A stretch of DNA of 27,479 bases, taken from a virus. The notes below the pieces were generated by a model. The model worked only from the letters and a program-made list of their open reading frames with translations, made no database searches and had not been told where the DNA came from. The stretch lies in the IMG/VR virus record IMGVR_UViG_3300019758_000023, positions 1-27,479 of that record; one strand, 5' to 3'. Positions 20,317 through 27,479 of the stretch are shown here, piece by piece. Position 1 is the first letter of the stretch; each line of letters starts with the position of its first letter. Position numbers and translations under genes: made by a program.

Positions 20317-23300
20317 ATGTCTGAAGAGTACAAAATTGGGTTTAGTACGGAAGAGTCAGAGGCCAGACTCAGCTCGCTGATCGGCAAGCTAAACTCACTC
20401 GCCTATGCTGCGGACAAAGTTGACAGGAGAAGCGTCAACCCGGTAACCGGCGGGTCCATAAGAAATGTTGATGAGATGAGGAGAAGCCTGGACGGCATGT
20501 TCTCTCGCCAGCTATCCCAGGCCCAGAGGCTATTTGCCGAGCACCTGGAGAGAATCAATCACGAGTCGTCAGCCACTAGTAACGCAGTGGACCGGCTAAC
20601 CGCATCAATATCCAGGAACAGGAGGGTTACTAGGTCAGCCGCTAGGGACCGAAGCATGGTTTCTTCCCTCCATTCAAGCGCCCAAGCGACTGCAGCATGG
20701 CGAGCAGGCCTTAACGCTGCAGGCACCTCCATGGGTATATTCACCAGCCAGACTATTGCCGTGGCCTCGGCTACTTACGCCGCTGTATCAGCTTTCAGGG
20801 CCTCAATCACCGCAGGCATCGAGTTCACTGACCTGATGGCGAGAGTCCAGGCGGTAACAGGCGCGTCCGCGGAAACCCTTGACTGGATGAAGCAGGAGGT
20901 TAGGAGCTTTGCAGGAGAGACCATCTTTACTGCTGCGGAAGCAGCTGACGCTCTCTTGCAGCTGGGCATGGCTGGCCTATCAGCCGAGGAGTCGGTAGCG
21001 GCTATGCCTGCGACTCTCAGGCTGGCATCCATCGGCCTGATGTCCACTGGAGAGGCTGCTGACTTAGCCACCAACGTCATGACCCAGTTTGGCCTTGAGG
21101 CTAAGCACTTGGCAGCAGTTGTTGATGACCTGGCTACCGTAGCTAACAACTCCAACACGTCAGTGTCTCAGCTAGGGCTGGCCCTTTCTTACACCGGCCC
21201 TGCAGCTGCCTCTGCCAACGTTCACATCACAGAGACAGTAGCGGCTATCGGTTCGCTTGCCTCTGCAGGCATTAAAGGTTCCCGCGCAGGTACGGCTATG
21301 CGCCGTGTAATATCAATGTTGGTCGCTCCGACCGAAAAAGCCCAGAAAGTGCTAGCCAAGCTGGGGGTGTCAACCAAGGACTTGGAGGGTAATGCAAGGC
21401 CGCTAGGCGACGTGTTGGAGGATCTTTCGGCTGCTGGCGTAGATTACGCTGACGCCGTTGATCTGGTTACCCTGAGACAGTCTCAAGGCCTGCTCGCGCT
21501 GACCAGCAACACAGAAAAGTACCGAGAGCTTGAAGAGCAGCAGCACAAAAATACGGGCGCTGCTGAAAAGTTCCAGAAAACCATCGAGGACACACTAGGG
21601 GCGGATTTTAAGCTTCTGGTTTCTGCTGCCTATGAGCAGATGCTGAAGTTCTTTGACGCCAATGAAGACGGTTTCCGGTCGATGGTCCAGGAAGCCACTG
21701 AATTCGTTAAGTCCCTAGACGTCGATAAGATCAATGCCTTCCTTCATAACCTGAAAGACGGAGCCATCACGGCAGCCAAGGCACTTGCCGGACTATGGGT
21801 CACCAGTAAAGTATTCGGCCTCGTCAGCGCTGTGGCAGCTCTAAGCAGCAATCTGCAGCACTTGGGCGGGGTGTCAGGGGCTACCAGGAAGGGGCTTTCA
21901 GCCTTAATGAGAGTGGCTGCAAGGCTGCACCCAGCTCTACTGGCCCTTACCGTGGCAGGCGGAGGCCTAGCCTACGCTATGTACCAGACACAGCGTAGAA
22001 CAGCAGCAGCAGCCAGCGAGCTTGAAAGGGTAACCAGCCTAGCCGACAAGTATAGACGGACAACCGAGCAGCTGACTAAGGCTCAGAAGGAAAGCCGATA
22101 CGAAGCCCTCAAGCAGCGGGAAAACGAGATTCAAAGTCAGCTGAACGTTTCGTTCGAGGAAGATGCGACGCTTAACCAGCTACGTCCAGGCTATCAGAAT
22201 CTGGTAGACGCTGGGCACGGAGACTCTGAGCCCGCCAGAGCTATTAAGGCGCTTATTGATAGGCGCCTAGTGCAAATAGCCGAGATGAAGGCAAAATCCG
22301 CAGAACTAAGCTCTGAGCTCCAGGAAGTTCAGAGGGAGCTGAACGAAGTAGGGGAAGCTATAGGCATCCCCGCCAAAGCCCTGAAGGACCATGGGAACCA
22401 GTATGACCTGCTGACTGAAAAAATTTCTAAGTTTGTGGATAAGGAGACTACGGCCTCAGAAAAGGTGGCCCTCTACAAGAAAGCCTTAGACGCTGCGAAT
22501 GCGAGTGTGAAGGACTACAGCAAAGAGCTGACCGCCGCTAATGACCAAGTTAATAGGGAACACCAGCTCAAAGAGAAGAGCATTCGCGTTGAACTGGAGA
22601 TGCACAACCGTAGACTTCAAAACCTTCAGGCCTATGCGGCCAAGGAAAAGGAAGCACTTGCGCAAAGAAGAGCCAACTTCAACCGCTTCGCAGGGATGTC
22701 AAAGGCTGCCTACGTAGGAGAAGGAGGCAGTCTAACTCAAGCCAGGGAGGCTGTAATCTCTGCCGAGCTAGACCGACTGTTCAAGTCTGAGCAGGGACTG
22801 AGCGCCGCAGGGGGTGAGGACTACATCCTCGATCTGTACGAAGAGCGTACTAAGCTGGAGGAGGAGTACGCGAAGCTGCAAGAAGAGCTGAGCAAGAAGT
22901 CAGCTGATCTGAGAAAGGACGAGCTGACTTTAGCAGCTGAGCTGACTTCTACTGAACTGAAGCTGTCAGATACTAGGATTCAAGCCATAGCCTCGTACTC
23001 TAAAGGTTTAGTATCGTCGAGGGTCCTGCTGGAGAGGGTAACCGAGGCGAATGACAAGTATGTGAAGTCGGTCAAGAAAGCCAATGAAACCTTCAAGCCC
23101 GGCTCGACTGCTCACTCAGAAGCGCTGGAACAAGCCAAGAAGGAGTTTGATGACGACCTCTACTCGGCAGCCGGAACTGCCGGAGAGAGATTCGCCGCTA
23201 ACTTGCTGGACAACCTGTCTGGAATAGGTCAAAGCGTAGCTGACGCTGTGGCATCAGGGGATTACTCCGGATTAAGGGACGCTCTACAGGCCGCACTATC

Positions 23301-25872
23301 CGGTGCTATAGGTAAGAGCATAGGCGACGCCGTCACTCAGTCCCTAGGCGACAACCTAGGCGGACTGATGGGCAACGTGGCCGGAGACTCGGTCAAGGGC
23401 ATGTTCGGCAAGGCTGCGGGGGGCATACTCGGCGGAGTGGCCGGAGGTGCTGTCGCCGGCATCGTGACGGGGTTAATGAAAGGCAGTAAAACCGAAATCA
23501 CGGGCAAGGGTTACAGGATAGGTATAGAGGCCGGTAAGATATTCTCCGCCGAGCTTAGTACGTCCTTCAAAAAGTCTTCAATGTTCGGCAGTAGGAGATG
23601 GACCGAATATCAGAACATGAGGCTAGCTGAGTCAGACAACCTGGCTAGCTCAGTAGCAGAATTGAACGAACAGTTCACACAGGGCGCTAGCAGCATGGGG
23701 CATGCTGTTAACCTATGGACGGGTCAGTTAAAGAATAAAAATGCGGACATCAGCGCAGCCCTGACAGAACTCTCTGAGGAGACCGCCAAAGCTCAAATGG
23801 CAGCGCTGGAGAAGTTCCAGCAGGTCGGGGAGACAGCGGCAGAGACCTACCTGGACATGGTCGACAGGTACCAAACCATTCAGGAGGGGTTCCGAGTATC
23901 TGGTATGGATTTGGGCGCCGCCTCTCAGGGCTACATCGCCACAGAGTCCAGCAGGCTGGCAGACGAGTATGAGAAGCAGTACCAGGACTATTTGCGTACA
24001 GAGAAGCTAATCACTTCCCATATAGCGTCCAGGGTGACAACTGGAGATAAGTTCAACGAAGCTGCAGTTGAGATGTACATGGGTATGCTGGAAACCATGA
24101 CACCTGACGAGCTGATAAACAGCCTAGAGCCCGGCAAGGCAAGGTTCATAGATGGAGACAATTTAGCGTCTTGGCTAGCCTACAATGACGCTAAGAAAAG
24201 ACTTAAGAATGAAGTGTACCCTGTAGCGGAGGACGCTGCGGAAATCCTGAAACGCATGGGGGACGTCTACAAAGAGGCTACCGAGAACTTTAACCAAGAG
24301 TTGATAGGCGCCATTGCTGACGTGGAAAACCTGACCACCGACGAGGCTGAGGATAGGTTCGGGCAGCTGGCAGCCTCTTTTGCAGAGAACTACCTATCTG
24401 CACAAGAAAGGCTAGAGAACACGAGGAAGCTGACAGAGTTCAGACTGGCTCAGCTGGACGTAGGGATAGGTATGGACTCCTCCGTTGAGGATGTCAGGGC
24501 GGTTATAGACTCACTTAAAAGCAGCCCAGCTGACCTCGGCAAGGCTTACCTGGCCGCTGAGTATCTTAAGGTGTACACAGATGCCGTAGAAGATTCAGCC
24601 AACGCCGTAAGGGAGCTCGACACAGGACCGTGGGACAACCTGACGAAAGTAGTTAACAGAGAGATGGAGGCTTTAAACCTCCTTAAAGACGCCGCTGAGT
24701 CCTCTCTATCAGGTATCAGGGTGGCTATTGATGCAGAGATGGAACTTAATGCCTCGCGGCAGGAAGCTGTAAAGGAACAGGTCAAGCTGTCCGAGGAGGC
24801 AGTTAACCGTCTTAAATCCCTGTACGACAAACTGGACTCAGCCCTGTACGGGATGTCTAATCTGTCGGAGGCTCAGAAGTACAGCCAAGCTCAGCAGGAG
24901 CTTGCAGATGCCCTGAACTTGGCAAGGACCACAGGTGAGCTTCCGCTTGACGGAGAAATAGACCGGGCACTGTCAGTGGTGCAGGGGGTGGATTCCTCTG
25001 CCTTCAGTTCTGCGGCTCAGATGGCTTTTGAGCAGGCCAAGACGGCCAACCAGATACAGAGTCTGAGAGACATAACAGGAGATCAGCTCAGCTACGAAGA
25101 GTCAGCCCTGCAGGCAGCTAACGCTCAGCTAGAGGCCCTTGAGGCCCAATCGGACAGGCTCGACGACGTCTACAGTACAGCCGAACGTCAATTACGTGCA
25201 GCGCTAGGCACTGATCAGGGTGTGCTTAGCCTAGGGGACGCGCTCGATAAATTTGCGGACGACTTACTCGCCCTAGACGAAGCGGATTACGCTGAAAAGA
25301 TGGGGTATTATGAGGACTCGTTGGAGTACTACCGCAAGATACTGGAAACTCTGCAGTCTGGGTACACGGCAGATACAGTAGCTGGAGCAGTATCCGATGT
25401 AGAGGCAGCTGCACAAGCGGCGGTGTCTGATGAGGATATTATCTGGAGAGTCAACGAGATAATAGGCAGGTTCGGAGGGGTTACTGACGAAGCCGCCATG
25501 GAGATGTACAATACCGCCAAGGCGTTCGGAGTTTCCCTCGAAAGACTCAGACCTTTTCTGCCTGAGCAAGACCAGCTGAACATGGAAGGATGGTTATCGG
25601 GCCACAGTCTGCCTAAGTTTGCAGCTGGAGGGTTGCACTCAGGAGGGTTTAGGCTAGTAGGGGAGAACGGGCCAGAAGTTGAGGCAGTGGGTCCGGCTAG
25701 GTACTACTCAGCTGGGCAGACTAGACAGCTTCTGTCAGGCGGAGCTGATAACGGGCGTATCGCTGAAATGGCTGACGCTCTAAAATCAGTTGATTCCAAT
25801 ACAGAGCAGCTGAGAAGAGATATTCGACAGTGGTCCGTGCTCGGGTTACCCCCGACGAGGCAGACAGTCTAA
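20317..25872 (+). CDS. Tail tape measure protein (TP901 type)
   Basis: An 1851-residue protein that fixes tail length and exits during DNA ejection. The TP901-like core spans about residues 165-350 (FTDLMARVQAVTGASAETLD, AADALLQLGMAGLSAEES, then VAAIGSLASAGIKGSRAGTA). Hydrophobic stretches occur near 145-170, 485-510, 545-560 and in the Gly/Ala-rich AAGGILGGVAGGAVAGIVTG near 1035. Long coiled coils lie between about 580 and 980 and again from 1400 to 1700. The C-terminus (LPKFAAGGLHSGGFRLVGEN) is a common tape measure ending. From the usual 0.15 nm per residue this suggests a tail of roughly 250-280 nm. The start is set by GGAG seven bases upstream, within a hairpin. Confidence 0.95.
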   Translation: MSEEYKIGFSTEESEARLSSLIGKLNSLAYAADKVDRRSVNPVTGGSIRNVDEMRRSLDGMFSRQLSQAQRLFAEHLERINHESSATSNAVDRLTASISRNRRVTRSAARDRSMVSSLHSSAQATAAWRAGLNAAGTSMGIFTSQTIAVASATYAAVSAFRASITAGIEFTDLMARVQAVTGASAETLDWMKQEVRSFAGETIFTAAEAADALLQLGMAGLSAEESVAAMPATLRLASIGLMSTGEAADLATNVMTQFGLEAKHLAAVVDDLATVANNSNTSVSQLGLALSYTGPAAASANVHITETVAAIGSLASAGIKGSRAGTAMRRVISMLVAPTEKAQKVLAKLGVSTKDLEGNARPLGDVLEDLSAAGVDYADAVDLVTLRQSQGLLALTSNTEKYRELEEQQHKNTGAAEKFQKTIEDTLGADFKLLVSAAYEQMLKFFDANEDGFRSMVQEATEFVKSLDVDKINAFLHNLKDGAITAAKALAGLWVTSKVFGLVSAVAALSSNLQHLGGVSGATRKGLSALMRVAARLHPALLALTVAGGGLAYAMYQTQRRTAAAASELERVTSLADKYRRTTEQLTKAQKESRYEALKQRENEIQSQLNVSFEEDATLNQLRPGYQNLVDAGHGDSEPARAIKALIDRRLVQIAEMKAKSAELSSELQEVQRELNEVGEAIGIPAKALKDHGNQYDLLTEKISKFVDKETTASEKVALYKKALDAANASVKDYSKELTAANDQVNREHQLKEKSIRVELEMHNRRLQNLQAYAAKEKEALAQRRANFNRFAGMSKAAYVGEGGSLTQAREAVISAELDRLFKSEQGLSAAGGEDYILDLYEERTKLEEEYAKLQEELSKKSADLRKDELTLAAELTSTELKLSDTRIQAIASYSKGLVSSRVLLERVTEANDKYVKSVKKANETFKPGSTAHSEALEQAKKEFDDDLYSAAGTAGERFAANLLDNLSGIGQSVADAVASGDYSGLRDALQAALSGAIGKSIGDAVTQSLGDNLGGLMGNVAGDSVKGMFGKAAGGILGGVAGGAVAGIVTGLMKGSKTEITGKGYRIGIEAGKIFSAELSTSFKKSSMFGSRRWTEYQNMRLAESDNLASSVAELNEQFTQGASSMGHAVNLWTGQLKNKNADISAALTELSEETAKAQMAALEKFQQVGETAAETYLDMVDRYQTIQEGFRVSGMDLGAASQGYIATESSRLADEYEKQYQDYLRTEKLITSHIASRVTTGDKFNEAAVEMYMGMLETMTPDELINSLEPGKARFIDGDNLASWLAYNDAKKRLKNEVYPVAEDAAEILKRMGDVYKEATENFNQELIGAIADVENLTTDEAEDRFGQLAASFAENYLSAQERLENTRKLTEFRLAQLDVGIGMDSSVEDVRAVIDSLKSSPADLGKAYLAAEYLKVYTDAVEDSANAVRELDTGPWDNLTKVVNREMEALNLLKDAAESSLSGIRVAIDAEMELNASRQEAVKEQVKLSEEAVNRLKSLYDKLDSALYGMSNLSEAQKYSQAQQELADALNLARTTGELPLDGEIDRALSVVQGVDSSAFSSAAQMAFEQAKTANQIQSLRDITGDQLSYEESALQAANAQLEALEAQSDRLDDVYSTAERQLRAALGTDQGVLSLGDALDKFADDLLALDEADYAEKMGYYEDSLEYYRKILETLQSGYTADTVAGAVSDVEAAAQAAVSDEDIIWRVNEIIGRFGGVTDEAAMEMYNTAKAFGVSLERLRPFLPEQDQLNMEGWLSGHSLPKFAAGGLHSGGFRLVGENGPEVEAVGPARYYSAGQTRQLLSGGADNGRIAEMADALKSVDSNTEQLRRDIRQWSVLGLPPTRQTV

Positions 25873-25881
25873 GGTAAACGT

Positions 25882-26799
25882 ATGAGCCAGATGAGTATGT
25901 CCATACCACAAATGATAGACGATAGTACATTGTTGTCGTCTAATGCTGTGGATGAGGCAATAGACCAGTGGGTAGCCGGCACTTACGTCACGGGTACGCA
26001 GAAAATATACGAGCAACAGGTATGGAAAGTAGCTGCGGACCCGAGCACGGATGACAGACCCGACATAGGTGCGGAGAAAGAAATACCTACATGGACTAGG
26101 ATGGGGTGGGTCAACACTTACCGCATGTTTAGGGATGGAGTAGATTCCAAGACCACAGCAACCGGGAATCTTGAGGTGAGCCTGTCACAGACGGGCAACA
26201 ACACCTTAGTTGTGCTGCTAGGGGCTGAAGGGTTTGAGGCTGTTTTGGAACTTCTTGACGAAGTGGGACAGCCCATACCCGAGTACACTGAAACTAAGCC
26301 CCTAATAGACTACTTAGTCGACAACACCGAGGACTGGTGCTTCAAAGACCCAGTGCTCTATGAGGAAGTGGTCTTTGAGTTACCAATAGGATTCAGCACC
26401 AACGACGTAAGGGTCACTATAGTGGCAGGTAGCCCAACCGACCCAACAGCATGTGGAAGGCTGCTGTTGGCGGAGGAAAGGACGCTAGGGATAACCAATT
26501 ACGGCACGGAGGTGTCGGCACTGAGCGGGTCTGAGATCACCAGAGATGGGTTCAACAATCTAATACTCGATAAGAAACGAACAGTAAAGCTGGTAGACTA
26601 CAAAGTGACCGTGGAGACGCTTTTAGTATCTACGGTTAGGTCTGCACTGGCGGCTGCCGATGCCACGGAAGCCCTGTTCATCGGCAGCTCCATACCCGGG
26701 TATGGAGCTACTATCGTATTTGGCATCTACCGCGACTTTAGAACTGTGTACGAAAATAAATCGATATCTGACATGACACTGACTGTGGAGGGTCTGTAA
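25882..26799 (+). CDS. Minor tail / tail tip protein, putative
   Basis: A 305-residue protein right after the tape measure. The N-terminal 120 residues carry a motif typical of tail tip components: TYVTGTQKIYEQQVWKVA, then DDRPDIGAEKEIPTWTRMGW, NTYRMFRDGVDSKT. The rest alternates strands (TLVVLLGAEGFEAVLELLDE, VVFELPIGFSTNDVRVTIVA) and looks like a beta-sandwich. It could be part of the distal tail ring or a fibre anchor. AAGG precedes the ATG. The stop overlaps the next gene's ATG (TAATG). Confidence 0.6.
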   Translation: MSQMSMSIPQMIDDSTLLSSNAVDEAIDQWVAGTYVTGTQKIYEQQVWKVAADPSTDDRPDIGAEKEIPTWTRMGWVNTYRMFRDGVDSKTTATGNLEVSLSQTGNNTLVVLLGAEGFEAVLELLDEVGQPIPEYTETKPLIDYLVDNTEDWCFKDPVLYEEVVFELPIGFSTNDVRVTIVAGSPTDPTACGRLLLAEERTLGITNYGTEVSALSGSEITRDGFNNLILDKKRTVKLVDYKVTVETLLVSTVRSALAAADATEALFIGSSIPGYGATIVFGIYRDFRTVYENKSISDMTLTVEGL

Positions 26800-27479
26800 T
26801 GGCCTCAGTACTGCCGGACAAACCTACACTTACCCCTATAACATTCGACCTGCCTCAAAAGGGCCAGGTTAAGTCTGTATTTACGCCCAACTTTAACAAC
26901 TTCATCTCTTGGACACCCAACTTCCAGCAGAACCTGCAAGACGCTATAGATTGGATGGAGACTGTGTCGGATTACGTGGAGGCATGGTCGGCCACAGTAG
27001 AGCAGACGGCTGTCGAGGTGGCGCAGAATGCAGCGCTTGCCGAGGAGTACAGAGACAGCGCGGTGGAAGCGAAAAACCTGGCCGAGGCGGCGGTGGCATC
27101 CCTCCCAGAGGGAACTATCGACGACTTGATTACGTCTGAAACTACGACGTGGTCTAGTTATGAGATTAATAAAAGACTGGCCACTGCTGGAGGGGTGCAG
27201 GAGTTTACTGCAAGCGGTTCGATACCTGACGGAAGGACAGTCAGATTGAATGGAGATGGGACGGTGAGCGTGATTAGCGGGGTACCCACTGAGGCTGGGA
27301 CTTCTGTTGTTTTTAATAGCGCTAGCACCTTTTACATCTCAGCTACATTTGACTCTATCTCAAATAAAGTTGTCATTGCTTATACGGATAATGGCAACTC
27401 TAATTACGGTACAGCAGTGGTTGGTACAGTATCAGGGACAAGTATCACATTCGGCACTCCTGTTGTTTTTGAGAGTGCT
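26799..27479 (+). CDS. Tail fibre protein, 3' end cut off by the window
   Basis: The frame runs open to the window end: 227 codons are seen. GGAGGG lies before the ATG, which overlaps the previous stop. Residues 1-50 form a Pro-rich tail-attachment part (LPDKPTLTPITFDLPQKGQV). Residues about 50-115 form a coiled coil (WMETVSDYVEAWSATVEQTA). After SSYEINKRLA a beta region begins, ending in NKVVIAYTDNGNSNYGTAVV and GTVSGTSITFGTPVVFES, a repeat unit I recall from multi-bladed beta repeats in phage fibres. From about 27290 the DNA is more A/T-rich than the gene's first half, suggesting a transferred tip domain. Confidence 0.75.
   Translation, partial: MASVLPDKPTLTPITFDLPQKGQVKSVFTPNFNNFISWTPNFQQNLQDAIDWMETVSDYVEAWSATVEQTAVEVAQNAALAEEYRDSAVEAKNLAEAAVASLPEGTIDDLITSETTTWSSYEINKRLATAGGVQEFTASGSIPDGRTVRLNGDGTVSVISGVPTEAGTSVVFNSASTFYISATFDSISNKVVIAYTDNGNSNYGTAVVGTVSGTSITFGTPVVFESA

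Overview
The window is part of the genome of a long-tailed (siphovirus-type) double-stranded DNA bacteriophage. A lambda/HK97-style head and tail cassette (GpA-type terminase, portal, S49 head protease, scaffold, decoration protein, HK97-fold capsid, connectors, 1851-residue tape measure, tail tip genes) fills the right two thirds. Sigma70-type promoters, Shine-Dalgarno sites, an rrn-like boxA and the thymidylate synthase subtype point to a gammaproteobacterial host, perhaps aquatic; this host call is inference. No integrase, repressor, polymerase or lysis cassette is visible here.

Layout. 1-1089: an AT-rich region without genes, with tandem repeats and a 19-bp inverted repeat, possibly an origin. 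1090-2034: one leftward gene of unknown function. It has a promoter about 390 bases upstream, a boxA-like site in its long leader, and a perfect 28-bp inverted repeat outside both ends. 2042-2774: a divergent control region with a second good promoter for the rightward genes. 2775-4655: two unknown genes and thymidylate synthase. 4675-5370: a near-consensus promoter followed by about 660 bases with no credible gene but many helices, read here as a large structured noncoding RNA. It runs up to a Tad1/Acb2-like putative anti-defence gene. 5759-6770: four tRNA genes (CAT, Arg, Trp-like, Gly), two tiny genes and a possible micropeptide. 6830-10549: two virion-type proteins, an M15-like peptidase, a DHFR fused to a DUF1289-like domain, a helical protein and an HU/IHF-like protein. 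10600-12480: terminase large subunit on the minus strand, facing the HU-like gene across a bidirectional terminator. 12568-27479: morphogenesis genes, all rightward, from portal to a tail fibre gene cut by the window edge.

How the genes work together. Thymidylate synthase and DHFR would form a dTMP/folate cycle supporting DNA synthesis. The tRNAs and the Tad1-like protein look like host-takeover and counter-defence functions clustered with the structured RNA. The terminase packages DNA through the portal into a scaffolded procapsid matured by the S49 protease. Connector and tail genes follow in the usual order, except that no major tail protein is recognisable at its usual place before the tape measure gene.
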